Below, piece by piece: positions 1 through 8,364 of a stretch of DNA of 26,783 bases (the first letter of the stretch is position 1; every line of letters begins with the position of its first letter). The stretch lies in NCBI GenBank assembly GCA_934561335.1, contig CAKTGD010000004.1:1-26783 (forward strand). The letters run 5' to 3'. The notes beneath the pieces are model-generated. The model was not told where the DNA came from. It saw nothing but the letters and a program-made list of their open reading frames with translations, and made no database searches. The position numbers and the translations under genes are program-made. This DNA comes from an uncultured Oscillospiraceae bacterium. Its GTDB lineage: Bacteria; Bacillota_A; Clostridia; Oscillospirales; Oscillospiraceae.

Positions 1-568
1 GCTGAACTCCGAGGGCAACAAGATGGGCAAGACCGCCAAGGGCGCGGTGTGGCTGGATCCCAACAAGACTAGCCCCTTCGAGTTCTATCAGTACTGGCGC
101 AACGTGGGCGATGCTGATGTGCTCAAGTGCATCCGCATGCTGACATTCCTGCCGCTGGAAGAGATCGACAAGATGGACAAGTGGGAAGGCGCACAGCTCA
201 ACGAGGCTAAGGACATCCTGGCCTATGAGCTGACCAAGCTGGTTCACGGCGAGGAGGAGGCCGATAAGGCCCGTCAGGCGTCCAAGGCGCTGTTCTCCGG
301 TGCCGGTGATACCGAGCATATGCCCACCACTGAGCTGACCAACGACGACTTCGGCGGCGGCGTTATCGACGTGCTGACGCTGTTGGTCAAGTGCGGTCTG
401 GCTGCCTCTAAGGGCGAGGCCCGCCGTCTGGTGCAGCAGGGCGGCGTGACGGTCAACGACGAGAAGGTGTCCGCCATCGAGACCACCTTCGGCTGTGAGC
501 AGTTCACCGGCGATGGCGTCATCATCAAGAAGGGCAAGAAGGTGTTCCACCGGGCCTTGCTGGTGTAA
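1..568 (+). CDS. tyrS: Tyrosyl-tRNA synthetase, C-terminal part (5' truncated by window)
   Basis: Class I aminoacyl-tRNA synthetase that charges tRNA-Tyr in the cytoplasm. The reading frame is open from base 2, so the gene enters from outside the window; about 189 residues are visible of a family length near 400-420. Bases 20-34 encode KMGKT, the TyrRS form of the KMSKS ATP-binding loop, followed by the typical stretch GAVWLDPNKTSPFEFYQYW. The last 70 or so residues form an S4 RNA-binding domain (GLAASKGEARRLVQQGGVTVN). It ends with TAA followed by a strong hairpin terminator, so it closes its transcription unit. Recognition rests on these motifs and the domain order. The upstream half, including any T-box leader, is not visible. 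Confidence 0.95.
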   Translation, partial: LNSEGNKMGKTAKGAVWLDPNKTSPFEFYQYWRNVGDADVLKCIRMLTFLPLEEIDKMDKWEGAQLNEAKDILAYELTKLVHGEEEADKARQASKALFSGAGDTEHMPTTELTNDDFGGGVIDVLTLLVKCGLAASKGEARRLVQQGGVTVNDEKVSAIETTFGCEQFTGDGVIIKKGKKVFHRALLV

Positions 569-592
569 TCTGAAAAAATCGTAAAGCATAAG

Positions 593-630
593 AGGGCATA
601 CTGTCTGCCGGTGCGGACAGTATGCCCTTT
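593..630 (+). terminator. Intrinsic terminator after tyrS
   Basis: Perfect 13-bp stem, AGGGCATACTGTC (593-605) with GACAGTATGCCCT (616-628). The inner bases 606-615 can extend the stem around a CGGT loop. It is followed by TTTCCC, a short U tract. It lies 25 bases past the tyrS stop and isolates tyrS from the DUF3343 gene. Confidence 0.85.
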
Positions 631-698
631 CCCTGTATCCGCACAGGCTGTGACCGTCTCCACACCGCCAACATATATTGGAAGGGAGGAGGTGTACC

Positions 699-950
699 AT
701 GGAATATGATCTATTTGTGGTAAAGTCTGCCACACAGGCGCAGCGGATGGTTCGCACGCTCAACAGCGGCGGCATTCGTGCCGGAGTGCAGCGTCTGCCG
801 CTTGAACTGGCCAGCCGGGGCTGTGCCTATGCGGTGCGGATCGTCACGGCAGACAGCGAGGCGGCGCTTTCCCACCTACAGCGAAACGGCATGTGGCCGG
901 AGCGCATTGTGCGGCATGACGGCAAAGGATATCGGGAGGTGGCGCCGTGA
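699..950 (+). CDS. DUF3343 family protein (putative Se/S carrier-like)
   Basis: An 83-residue cytosolic protein starting MEYDLFVVKSATQAQRM. An upstream in-frame ATG at 678 is open, but ATG 699 has an excellent ribosome site (GGGAGGAGGTG, 684-694), so 699 is chosen. The pattern of an aliphatic N-terminal strand, an amphipathic helix, then RLPLELASRGCAYAVRI with one conserved-looking Cys, fits the DUF3343 family, described as putative Se/S carrier-like. Its TGA overlaps the GTG start of the next gene, a cysteine desulfurase-type enzyme, which implies translational coupling. That neighbour suggests the Cys could take a persulfide or selenide from the enzyme; this is inference. Family call fairly sure, function unproven. 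Confidence 0.75.
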   Translation: MEYDLFVVKSATQAQRMVRTLNSGGIRAGVQRLPLELASRGCAYAVRIVTADSEAALSHLQRNGMWPERIVRHDGKGYREVAP

Positions 951-2074
951 TCTATTTTGATTCCGCCGCGACTACGCTGGAAAAGCCGCCGGCTGTCCGC
1001 CGGGCCATGGCGCGGGCGGTCAACACCATGTCCTCGCCCGGCCGCGGCAGCCATCAGGCGACCAGACTGGCGGAGGAAACCGATTATACCTGCCGCACTG
1101 CGGCGGCAGAGCTGTTCGGCGTGGAGGATGAATCCCATGTGGTCTTTACCGGCAACGCCACCCATGGCCTGAATATCGCCATCCACACTCTGGTGCAGCC
1201 CGGAAGCCGGGTGGTGATCTCCGGCTATGAACACAATGCCGTCACGCGTCCGCTTCACGCCATTGCCAATGTGACGCTGACGGTGCTCAATACGCCGCCC
1301 TTTCAGCCGGACAGGATGACAGAAGAGCTGAAAGAGGCACTGAGCCGCGGCGCCGATGTGGTGATCTGCAACCATGTTTCGAATGTATTCGGCTGTATTC
1401 AGCCGGTATATGAGATGGCGGCGCTATGCCGTGAGGCAGGCGTACCATTTGTGCTGGATGCTTCCCAGTCCGCCGGTGTTCTGCCCGTGCGCATGGATCA
1501 GCTTCACGCGGCGTTTATCGCCATGCCCGGGCACAAGGGATTGTATGGGCCGCAGGGGACGGGCCTGCTGCTGTGTGGGCATGAGGCCACGCCGCTGCTG
1601 TACGGCGGTACCGGCAGCATGTCCAAATTGCAGACCATGCCGGATCTGCTGCCTGACAGGCTGGAGAGCGGCACGCATAATATGCCCGGTATCGCAGGAT
1701 TACTGGAGGGAATCCGCTATGTACAGCGCACCGGCTTGGAGCGCATTGCCGCCCACGAGCGCACCCTGACCGCACAGGCGATACAGCTGCTGCGGCAAAC
1801 CGAAGGGATTCGTCTTTTCTGGTGTCAGGGTTTGCGCCATCAGACGGGGGTGCTGTCTTTCATCGTAGAGGGAACGGATTGCGAAGAGCTGGGCGAGGCC
1901 ATGGCGCGGCGCGGCGTGGCACTGCGCGCCGGACTGCACTGTGCGCCGCTGGCGCACCGCACGGCGGGGACGCTGAAAACCGGCACGGTCCGCTTCAGCC
2001 CCTCTGCCTTCAACACACCGGCGCAGGTAGCGCAATTCGTACAGATGTTACAAACCGCCCTTCGTAAAATGTAA
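947..2074 (+). CDS. Cysteine desulfurase family protein (class V aminotransferase fold, PLP-dependent)
   Basis: A 375-residue PLP enzyme of the SufS/NifS-like branch that often carries the TIGR01977 label. Visible motifs: IYFDSAATT at the N-terminus; H96 in YEHNAV, stacking on PLP; DASQSAG (D171, Q174); the Schiff-base lysine K197 in MPGHKGLYGP; ESGTHNMPGIAGL; and the C-terminal RAGLHCAP loop carrying C332, the candidate persulfide-forming cysteine. Expected chemistry is L-cysteine to alanine with persulfide transfer, although some members use selenocysteine or other substrates. The GTG start overlaps the TGA of the DUF3343 gene (GTGA), with GGGAGGTGG just upstream. No SufU, IscU or selD is adjacent, so a role distinct from bulk Fe-S assembly is plausible. 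Fold and catalytic residues are secure, the substrate is not. Confidence 0.85.
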   Translation: MIYFDSAATTLEKPPAVRRAMARAVNTMSSPGRGSHQATRLAEETDYTCRTAAAELFGVEDESHVVFTGNATHGLNIAIHTLVQPGSRVVISGYEHNAVTRPLHAIANVTLTVLNTPPFQPDRMTEELKEALSRGADVVICNHVSNVFGCIQPVYEMAALCREAGVPFVLDASQSAGVLPVRMDQLHAAFIAMPGHKGLYGPQGTGLLLCGHEATPLLYGGTGSMSKLQTMPDLLPDRLESGTHNMPGIAGLLEGIRYVQRTGLERIAAHERTLTAQAIQLLRQTEGIRLFWCQGLRHQTGVLSFIVEGTDCEELGEAMARRGVALRAGLHCAPLAHRTAGTLKTGTVRFSPSAFNTPAQVAQFVQMLQTALRKM

Positions 2075-2096
2075 CATTCTGGCCACAGAATTTTTG

Positions 2097-2125
2097 TTGC
2101 ATTTTCCCAATATCTTTTATATAAT
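2097..2125 (+). promoter_or_regulatory. Candidate sigma-A promoter for cdaA-cdaR
   Basis: TTGCAT (2097-2102), 17-base spacer, perfect TATAAT (2120-2125), in an AT-rich gap unlike the surrounding coding DNA. It lies about 54 bases upstream of the chosen cdaA start. The -35 box is weak (3/6), the -10 box is consensus. Confidence 0.6.
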
Positions 2126-2178
2126 ATTAATATCTGTTGTTATGCGTAAAACGCACCCGGGAGGGAATGAAACCCACT

Positions 2179-3075
2179 ATGGATAAGATGTTGACATTGA
2201 TGGAAGATATTGGGAGATACTTATCTCTTCTGAAGATCACAGATGTGGTCGATGCGGCAATTATATTCTTTTTGGTGTATAAGCTGCTGTCGCTGGTCAA
2301 GAGCACAAGAGCAGAAAATATCCTCAAGGGTGTGGGCGTTTTCCTGCTGACGCTGCTGGCGGCCAAGGCCATGGAGTTGCGCGCCGTCTACTATGTGCTG
2401 AGCCATGTGGCGGAGATGGGCATTCTGGCGCTGATCATCCTGTTCCAGCCGGAGATCCGGCAGATTCTGGAGAAGCTGGGCAGCAAGAATATCCGGCTTA
2501 TGCGGGTGTTTCGGCCTGAGAGAGAAATCACCGAGCTGGAAAAGGCCATTGACCAGACGGTGGTGGCCTGCAGCGAGCTGAGCCGCACCAAAACCGGCGT
2601 GCTGATGGTATTTGAACGCAATATCAATCTGGATGATATCGTCCGCACCGGCACGGAGCTGGACTGCGCCGTGGTCAGCGAGCTTTTGAAGAATATTTTC
2701 TTTGTCAAGGCGCCCATGCATGACGGCGCAGTAATCATCCGGCATGGACGGATCATTGGCGGCGGATGTATGCTGCCGCTGTCCAAAAATGTAAACCTCA
2801 GCCGTGATCTGGGTATGCGTCACCGTGCCGGTATCGGCATGAGCGAGAATTCCGATGCGGTGGTGGTCATCGTGTCAGAGGAGACAGGCTCTATTTCCGT
2901 GGCCATCGGCGGAATGCTCAAGCGGCATTTGATGCCGGAAACGCTCAGCCAGCTGCTTCGCAACGAACTGATGCCGGCGGAAGAAGAAGCGGATGACCAG
3001 CCGCAGCGTCTGCCGCTCTTGGCATTTCTCAAGAAGCTGGGAAAGGAGGCGGACGACGATGGAGAAGAAGACTAA
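2179..3075 (+). CDS. cdaA: Diadenylate cyclase CdaA (c-di-AMP synthase)
   Basis: Membrane-bound enzyme that condenses two ATP into cyclic di-AMP, which governs potassium and osmolyte balance and cell-wall homeostasis. From ATG 2179 it has 298 residues: three predicted membrane helices (about residues 25-40, 48-64 and 74-90), then a DisA_N-type cyclase domain with the DGA motif (residues 182-184, in MHDGAVII) and RHR (214-216, in MRHRAGIGMSE), both needed for catalysis. Starts at 2137 (TTG) and 2167 (ATG) are in frame. 2179 was chosen because 2167 sits directly against the GGGAGGG ribosome site (2159-2165), though 13 bases is a long spacing for 2179. The gene overlaps cdaR, its usual regulator partner. 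The usual third gene, glmM, does not follow. Confidence 0.93.
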   Translation: MDKMLTLMEDIGRYLSLLKITDVVDAAIIFFLVYKLLSLVKSTRAENILKGVGVFLLTLLAAKAMELRAVYYVLSHVAEMGILALIILFQPEIRQILEKLGSKNIRLMRVFRPEREITELEKAIDQTVVACSELSRTKTGVLMVFERNINLDDIVRTGTELDCAVVSELLKNIFFVKAPMHDGAVIIRHGRIIGGGCMLPLSKNVNLSRDLGMRHRAGIGMSENSDAVVVIVSEETGSISVAIGGMLKRHLMPETLSQLLRNELMPAEEEADDQPQRLPLLAFLKKLGKEADDDGEED

Positions 3076-4378
3076 AAGCCGCAAGGTCATGCAGATCGTG
3101 ATTGCCGTAATGGTCACGCTGGCTCTGTGGGTTTATATGGAGGTTTATGTTTCGCCGGAGTCTATCGTGGATGTGAAGGATATTCCGGTAGAATTTACCA
3201 ACGAGGATACGACACTGGCCGAGAACGGCCTGATGCTGCTGTCCGGCTATGACACCACCGTGGATCTCAAGCTGGAGGGAACACGAAAGGTTCTGATGCA
3301 ACTGGACCCCTCAAAGGTGCGCGTCGTGGCGGATACCAGCAGTATTACCACCGCCGGTGTGCAGACACTGAAATACAGTGTGATTTTCCCCAACGACTTC
3401 CCCAGCAAGAGCGTAACGGTAAAATATCAGAGCCTTTATAATATTACCGTCAATGTTGGTAAGCTGTATTCCAAGGAAGTTCCCATCAAGACACAGGTCA
3501 ACGGTCAGGTGGCAGATGGCTACTTTACCGGCGACGTATCCATTGATCCCACCACGCTGACGCTGCGGGCCGAAAGAGAGGATATGCTGAATGTCAGCTA
3601 TGCCAAGGTGTCGGTCAATATCGGCGGCGCTACCAGTACGCTGATCAAAACGGTTGAGTATACGCTGTATGACTATAACGATGTGCCGGTTTATAACGAT
3701 AATATCCGCGCCTCTACCAAGCTGATTCAGGTTACCGTTCCTGTGCGCACCACCAAGGTGGTGCCGCTGGATGTGGATCTGGTGGGTGCAGAGCTGATGG
3801 ATTCCGTTTCGCTGGACATCAATCCCCGTTCCGTTACGCTGGTGGGCGAGGGATCGGCGCTGGATGAAATCAACAAGGTCACATTGGATAAAATCTATGT
3901 GGAGGATCTTGTTCCCGGCCTGAATGGCCCGTACTCCTACACCATCAAGCTGCCGGCAGGCGTGAGCACCTATGACGGCATCACAGAAGCGATAGTCACG
4001 GTGGCGGTCAACGGCACCACTGAGGATACGATTACGGTGGACAGCATCAATTGCGAGGGCGTGGCCGATGGGCTGCGGGCAGAGGTGAGCAAGCCGTTGG
4101 ATGTGTCGATCTGGGGAAGCGAAGATGCGGTGCACAATGCAACGGCAGCTGACATTCATGTGCGGGTGGATCTCAGTGAGATTACAGAAGCGGGCGAGTA
4201 TGTGCTGCCTGCCGTAGTTACCGCCAGCAGCGACTCTGCCTTGACGATCCGCGGAAGCTATGAGGTGACCGTGGTGGTCACAAAACGCGTATTGCCGCCG
4301 GATGAGAGCAGTACCGTTACCGCAGGCAGCGGCGAAACGATTACCGGCAGCGCGCAGCCGGGCGGTGCAGCCCGATAA
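3059..4378 (+). CDS. cdaR: CdaR, YbbR-domain regulator of CdaA
   Basis: A 439-residue protein with one N-terminal membrane anchor (about residues 9-30, after a basic MEKKTKSRK start). It is followed by a long extracytoplasmic region of repeated YbbR-type beta units; recurring SVTVKYQ, SVTLVGEG and TITVDSI strands are visible, roughly four units. The last 30 residues are Ser/Thr/Gly rich and probably disordered. ATG 3059 lies inside cdaA (17-base overlap) and has a strong AAAGGAGG site at 3042-3049, so this start beats the longer frame beginning at 2993. In B. subtilis and Listeria CdaR binds CdaA and modulates c-di-AMP output. Gene order and domain structure match that role. Confidence 0.9.
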   Translation: MEKKTKSRKVMQIVIAVMVTLALWVYMEVYVSPESIVDVKDIPVEFTNEDTTLAENGLMLLSGYDTTVDLKLEGTRKVLMQLDPSKVRVVADTSSITTAGVQTLKYSVIFPNDFPSKSVTVKYQSLYNITVNVGKLYSKEVPIKTQVNGQVADGYFTGDVSIDPTTLTLRAEREDMLNVSYAKVSVNIGGATSTLIKTVEYTLYDYNDVPVYNDNIRASTKLIQVTVPVRTTKVVPLDVDLVGAELMDSVSLDINPRSVTLVGEGSALDEINKVTLDKIYVEDLVPGLNGPYSYTIKLPAGVSTYDGITEAIVTVAVNGTTEDTITVDSINCEGVADGLRAEVSKPLDVSIWGSEDAVHNATAADIHVRVDLSEITEAGEYVLPAVVTASSDSALTIRGSYEVTVVVTKRVLPPDESSTVTAGSGETITGSAQPGGAAR

Positions 4379-4407
4379 AACAGTTTTCCTGAAAGGACAG
4401 TACAATC

Positions 4408-4815
4408 ATGACACAGATCGCAACAGTGGAAAAGTTGCTGCCCGGCGGGTATGCGGAAATTTCCGTTCCTCGCAAATCCGCCTGCGGACATGACTGCGAG
4501 GAGTGCGCCGGATGCGGCATGACGGGCGCGGCCATCCGCGCCCGGGCAAAAAATGACGCCGGCGCGCAGCCGGGGGATAAGGTTGTAGTGGAGAGCAGTA
4601 CCAAAAAGCTGCTGGGCGTGGCAGCGCTGGTGTATCTGCTGCCGGTGCTGGGATTTTTGCTGGGATACTTCCTGACGGAGGGACTGATGACAGAGAATTG
4701 GCGCAACGGCGCGGCGTTTGCAACGTCGGCCCTCTTTTACCTGCCCAGTATATTCTATGACCGTCATGCCAGAAAAAATGAGAGCCTGACCTACACCATT
4801 CAGCGGCTTTTCTGA
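4408..4815 (+). CDS. RseC/MucC-type SoxR-reducing-system family membrane protein
   Basis: A 135-residue protein with a cytoplasmic N-terminal domain carrying a Cys cluster, C26, C30, C33 and C36 (CGHDCEECAGCG), then two membrane helices (about residues 67-87 and 95-112) and a short polar tail. This is the layout of RseC in E. coli and RnfE-associated SoxR reducing proteins, where the cysteines are thought to be redox-active or bind a cluster. GAAAGGAC (4391-4398) precedes ATG 4408. Its TGA overlaps the next ATG (TGATG at 4813-4817). No rpoE, rseA/B, rnf or soxR is nearby, so what it works on here is unknown. Family call good, role open. Confidence 0.8.
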   Translation: MTQIATVEKLLPGGYAEISVPRKSACGHDCEECAGCGMTGAAIRARAKNDAGAQPGDKVVVESSTKKLLGVAALVYLLPVLGFLLGYFLTEGLMTENWRNGAAFATSALFYLPSIFYDRHARKNESLTYTIQRLF

Positions 4816-5708
4816 TGTTTGGTTATGTGCTTCCCGCGGCCCAACAGCTGACCGCGCAGGAACAGCAGCGCTTTGAAGGTGCGTATTGCGGCTTGTGCCA
4901 CACCTTGGGTCAACGCTATGGCATGGCAGGACGCATGATCCTGAACTATGATCTGACTTTTCTGGCCATGCTGCTCTCAGAGGGGGAGGAGGATTCCTGC
5001 ACCAGACGCTGCGTGATCCATCCTCTTCGGGGGCGCGTGTGCGCCTGCGACGGCGCCGCCTTTGATCTGGCGGCGGATATCAGTGTGATCCTCACATGGT
5101 GGCAGCTGCGGGACGGTATTGCCGATCACGGCTTTTGGGGCGGCCTGAAATACCGCTTGGCAGCGCTGCTGCTGCGCCGTGCCTACCGAAAGGCGCGTGC
5201 GCGCCGTCCGGAATTTGACGGCAATACACAGCGGCATTTGCAGGCGCTTTCGCGGCTGGAGCGGGAACAGAGCACATCGCTGGATGCGCCGGCCGATACC
5301 TTTGCGCAGCTGCTGGCTGCCGCTGCCGACGAGGTGCCCGACCAGACAAAACGCCGCGTACTATCTCAGCTTCTGTACCATTTAGGACGCTGGATCTATC
5401 TGATAGACGCGGCGGATGATCTGGAAAAAGATATAAAATACGGCAGCTATAATCCGCTGCCTTTGCGCTATGCGCTTCCCGGTAATACGCTGACAGACAC
5501 GGCGCGGCAGGAACTGTCCCAGACGCTGGACAACTCCATTCGCACAATGGCCGCCGCCTTTGAGCTATGGGACTTCGGCGCATACGGGCCTGTGATCGAG
5601 AGCACGGTCTATCAGGGCCTTTACGCAGTGGGGACCGCTGTTTTGGACGGCACTTTCCACCGAAAAAAGCAAGTTCAACGAAAGAAAGGGGGACACCTTG
5701 GTGCGTGA
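4815..5708 (+). CDS. DUF5685 family protein
   Basis: A 297-residue protein of unknown function, recognised by the MFGYV start, the [13 protein letters not shown] motif and the central [19 protein letters not shown] motif typical of DUF5685. Cysteines C25, C28, C62, C66, C76 and C78 occur as CxxC/CxxxC/CxC groups and could hold a metal or cluster. The acidic run D198-D206 (DAADDLEKD) with the following KYGSYNP recalls an Asp-rich metal site, but no enzyme family is assigned. The body is largely helical with no clear membrane helix, and the tail is very basic ([10 protein letters not shown]). Start and stop overlap the RseC-like gene upstream and the J-domain gene downstream, so the three are probably translated together. 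Confidence 0.75.
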   Translation: MFGYVLPAAQQLTAQEQQRFEGAYCGLCHTLGQRYGMAGRMILNYDLTFLAMLLSEGEEDSCTRRCVIHPLRGRVCACDGAAFDLAADISVILTWWQLRDGIADHGFWGGLKYRLAALLLRRAYRKARARRPEFDGNTQRHLQALSRLEREQSTSLDAPADTFAQLLAAAADEVPDQTKRRVLSQLLYHLGRWIYLIDAADDLEKDIKYGSYNPLPLRYALPGNTLTDTARQELSQTLDNSIRTMAAAFELWDFGAYGPVIESTVYQGLYAVGTAVLDGTFHRKKQVQRKKGGHLGA

Positions 5709-6324
5709 TCCCTATCAGGTGCTGGGCGTGCCCAGCACGGCGAGTGATGACGAGGTAAAAAAAGCCTATCGCAATCTTGCCCGGAAATACCATCCGGACA
5801 ATTATCATGATAATCCGCTGGCCGACCTGGCGCAGGAGCGTATGAAAGAGATCAACGAGGCCTATGAGGAGATCCAGAGCCGCCGTAAGCGGGGTTCCTC
5901 CGGCGGCGGTTACGGCGCGTCCTATGGCGGAGCGAGCGGCGGATATTCCGGCGGCTATCAATCCTATGCCGGCCCCTATCAGCGGGTGCGGATGGCGATT
6001 CAGCAGGGCAACCTGAATCTGGCGGAGGAGTTGCTCAACGCCATGCAGGATCACAATGCCGAATGGAATTTCCTCAAGGGAGCGCTGTATACCAGACGCG
6101 GCTGGATGGATGAGGCAAAGCGCTACTACCAGACGGCTGTGCAGATGGATCCCGACAATGACGAGTACCAAAGAGCGCTGGATATTGCGGAAGGCCGGCA
6201 GACGGCCTACCGGCCCGACGGCTATGGCTCCTTCAGCACCGGAAACTGCCAGATGAACCCCTGTCTGCCCCTGTGCCTGCCGCTGTTCTGCTGCCCGGGC
6301 GGCGGATATCTGTACTGTTGTTAA
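5701..6324 (+). CDS. J-domain (DnaJ-like) protein with cysteine-rich tail
   Basis: A 207-residue Hsp40-like co-chaperone. Residues 2-65 are a J domain with the invariant HPD at 31-33 (KYHPDNYHD), the site that stimulates DnaK ATPase. A Gly/Ser/Tyr-rich linker follows (about 66-90), then a helical, TPR-like segment ([11 protein letters not shown] through [12 protein letters not shown]), and a tail ending [20 protein letters not shown] with seven Cys in the last 26 residues. It lacks the zinc-finger and substrate domains of true DnaJ, so it is a specialised J protein. GTG 5701 is preferred (8 bases after GGGGG); TTG 5698 is one codon longer. It overlaps the DUF5685 stop. The Cys tail may bind metal or anchor the protein; this is inference. 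Confidence 0.85.
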   Translation: MRDPYQVLGVPSTASDDEVKKAYRNLARKYHPDNYHDNPLADLAQERMKEINEAYEEIQSRRKRGSSGGGYGASYGGASGGYSGGYQSYAGPYQRVRMAIQQGNLNLAEELLNAMQDHNAEWNFLKGALYTRRGWMDEAKRYYQTAVQMDPDNDEYQRALDIAEGRQTAYRPDGYGSFSTGNCQMNPCLPLCLPLFCCPGGGYLYCC

Positions 6325-6366
6325 TGAACCGCGGCGGCATGACCGCCGGAAAGGGAGGATATTACT

Positions 6367-7245
6367 GTGGTCAAAAGTATGACAGGCTATGGCCGGGCGC
6401 GGCAAACGCTGCACGGCCGTGATATTACCGTAGAGGTGCGTTCCGTCAACAACCGCTATCTGGACTGCACGGTTAAGGTGCCCCGTACCTATATTTTTGT
6501 GGAGGACGCCGTGAAAGCACGGGTTCAGAAGGCGGTTTCACGCGGCAAGGTGGACGTTTTTATCACCATTGACGCTACCGGCGCGGATGAGACGGTGGTT
6601 TCCCTGAATGAGCCTTTGGCCCGTGGTTATTATGACGCACTTTCCCGCCTCGGCGAGATGTTCAGCCTGAAGGACGATCTGACAGCTATGGCATTGGCCA
6701 AGTTCCCCGATGTGCTGACCGTGACAAAGGCGGAAGAGGATATGGAAGCCATGGCCGAGGATATCTGCACCGTTCTGGATGAATCTCTGGACGCCTATAA
6801 CAGTATGCGCGCCGTAGAGGGGCGGAAGCTGAGCGAGGATATCGCCGGCCGTGTCGCCACCATCGAATCGGTGGTGGGCAAGGTGGAGGAGCGCTCTCCC
6901 CAGACGGTGACGGCGTACCGTGAAAAGCTGATGGCCCGCATGCAGGAGGTACTGCAATCTACCACCATTGATGAGAGCCGGATTTTGACAGAGGCTGCCA
7001 TTTTTGCGGACAAGATCGCGGTTGATGAAGAGACCGTCCGTCTGCGCAGTCATATTGCGCAGCTGCGCACCATGCTGGAAAGCGACCAACCCATCGGCCG
7101 CAAGCTGGATTTCCTGATTCAGGAGGTCAACCGCGAGTGCAATACCATCGGCTCAAAGTGTAATGACCTGAGCATTACGCAGGATGTGGTCAACATGAAG
7201 GCCGAGGTGGAAAAGATCCGCGAACAGGTGCAGAACATTGAATGA
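6367..7245 (+). CDS. yicC: YicC/YloC family endoribonuclease
   Basis: A 292-residue cytosolic protein with the signature N-terminus [11 protein letters not shown] and the C-terminal DUF1732 block ([22 protein letters not shown]). Family members YicC (E. coli) and YloC (B. subtilis) have reported endoribonuclease activity. GTG 6367 is preferred over the in-frame ATG 6379 because AAGGGAGGAT (6351-6360) is well spaced and [10 protein letters not shown] is the family's normal start. It heads the long conserved cluster remA-gmk-rpoZ-priA and so on, and ends 10 bases before the remA start. Length and motifs are normal. Confidence 0.92.
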   Translation: MVKSMTGYGRARQTLHGRDITVEVRSVNNRYLDCTVKVPRTYIFVEDAVKARVQKAVSRGKVDVFITIDATGADETVVSLNEPLARGYYDALSRLGEMFSLKDDLTAMALAKFPDVLTVTKAEEDMEAMAEDICTVLDESLDAYNSMRAVEGRKLSEDIAGRVATIESVVGKVEERSPQTVTAYREKLMARMQEVLQSTTIDESRILTEAAIFADKIAVDEETVRLRSHIAQLRTMLESDQPIGRKLDFLIQEVNRECNTIGSKCNDLSITQDVVNMKAEVEKIREQVQNIE

Positions 7246-7255
7246 GGTGGCCGGT

Positions 7256-7519
7256 ATGCAGTTGGTAAATATCGGCTTTGGCAATCTGGTGTCACTGCAG
7301 CGTTTGATCGCCATTGTCAGCCCGGACAGCGCGCCTGTCAAGCGGTTGGTGCAGGAATCCCGGGATCGGGGGATGCTGATTGACGCAACCTATGGACGGA
7401 AAACAGCGTCTGTTTTGATTATGGACAGTGACCATGTGGTGCTCTCTGCACTCAGCACAGAGCGCTTAGCGCCGCGCCTTGGCATGAAACCGCAGGATTT
7501 TATAGAGGAAGAGGGATAA
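7256..7519 (+). CDS. remA: RemA-family DNA-binding regulator (DUF370)
   Basis: An 87-residue protein starting [31 protein letters not shown], diagnostic for the RemA/DUF370 family. In B. subtilis RemA is a ring-forming DNA-binding activator of extracellular matrix and osmoprotection genes. ATG 7256 follows GAGGTGG (7244-7250), which begins within the yicC stop. A TTG at 7238 is in frame but would add six unconserved residues. The TAA overlaps the gmk ATG (TAATG). The synteny yicC-remA-gmk matches Bacilli and Clostridia. Which genes it controls here is unknown. Confidence 0.93.
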   Translation: MQLVNIGFGNLVSLQRLIAIVSPDSAPVKRLVQESRDRGMLIDATYGRKTASVLIMDSDHVVLSALSTERLAPRLGMKPQDFIEEEG

Positions 7520-8118
7520 TGTTGGTGAAAAGAGGCAAAACATTTATTATTTCCGGCCCATCCGGCGTAGGAAAGAGCACGGTTCTCGGGGCGCTGTTTC
7601 AGGATCGGAATGATTTGTATTTCTCCGTATCCGCTACCACACGTGCACCGCGGCCGGGTGAGAGACACGGCGTTGACTATCATTTTATTGAGCCGGAGAC
7701 CTTCCGCCAGTGGATCATGGACGGCGAGTTTCTGGAATACGCCGAATATGTGGGGAACTTCTACGGAACACCGAAAAGATATGTGGATGAGGCAATGGCT
7801 GCCGGTAAGGATGTGATTCTGGATATTGAAATCCAGGGTGCACAGCAAGTCCATGAGGTACGCCCTGAAGTGGTGCGCATCTTCATTGCGCCCCCGTCTT
7901 GGGAAGAACTGGAGCGCCGCCTGTCCGCCAGAGGCACCGATTCCCCGGAAAAAGTACAAAAGCGCCTTCTGCGCGCTAAGGTTGAGCTGCAAAACGCCGA
8001 CCACTATGATTATTTTGTTATCAACGATACGGTGGATAATGCGGTAAAAGAGCTTCAGGCCATTATGCTGGCCGAGCACTGCCGCCCTGTTGACCGTATT
8101 GCAGATTTGAATCAGTAA
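7519..8118 (+). CDS. gmk: Guanylate kinase
   Basis: A 199-residue enzyme that phosphorylates GMP to GDP with ATP, feeding GTP, dGTP and (p)ppGpp pools. The P-loop GPSGVGKST is at residues 13-21. The GMP-binding segment follows (SATTRAPRPGERHGVDYHFI, with the expected S, R, R and Y residues), then EFLEYAEYVGNFYGTP. Normal length. ATG 7519 overlaps the remA TAA and has the purine-rich GAGGAAGAGGG in front. It sits in the classic gmk-rpoZ pair. Confidence 0.97.
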   Translation: MLVKRGKTFIISGPSGVGKSTVLGALFQDRNDLYFSVSATTRAPRPGERHGVDYHFIEPETFRQWIMDGEFLEYAEYVGNFYGTPKRYVDEAMAAGKDVILDIEIQGAQQVHEVRPEVVRIFIAPPSWEELERRLSARGTDSPEKVQKRLLRAKVELQNADHYDYFVINDTVDNAVKELQAIMLAEHCRPVDRIADLNQ

Positions 8119-8148
8119 AAAACGACAGAAAAAAGGAGATATATCGTT

Positions 8149-8364
8149 ATGTCTATGCTTTATCCCGCAATGAATCAGCTTACGTCTTATGTACCTAACC
8201 GTTATATGATGGTCAACGTGGTGGCGCGCCGCGCACGTCAGATCGCCGCCGATGCCGAGGTAAACGGCGAGCATTTGGACGACAAGCCTGTTACCATGGC
8301 AATCAATGAGGTTGCCGACGGGAAATTTGACGCCAGCACCATCGATTCTTCCATTCAGGAATAA
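8149..8364 (+). CDS. rpoZ: RNA polymerase omega subunit
   Basis: A 71-residue small subunit of RNA polymerase that helps beta' folding and assembly. The segment RYMMVNVVARRARQIAADAE, with its ARRAR core, is the family signature (compare RY.LV...A.RARQL). The TAMAI-like VTMAINEVADGK follows. ATG 8149 is preceded by AAAAGGAGAT (8131-8140). It directly follows gmk by 30 bases. The C-terminus is short, as in other Firmicutes. Confidence 0.9.
   Translation: MSMLYPAMNQLTSYVPNRYMMVNVVARRARQIAADAEVNGEHLDDKPVTMAINEVADGKFDASTIDSSIQE

Noticed and set aside
674..679. TATATT as a -10 box for the DUF3343 gene
   Set aside because: A transcript from it would start inside the ribosome site at about 686, and no -35 is visible; the true promoter was not found.
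6332..6348. Small hairpin CGGCGG-CATGA-CCGCCG-like stem between the J-protein gene and yicC
   Set aside because: Only 6 bp, no T tract, and common in such GC-rich spacers; not supported as a terminator.
5092..6414. Open frame of 440 codons on the - strand
   Set aside because: Antisense shadow of the DUF5685 and J-domain genes; no recognisable motif and no ribosome site.
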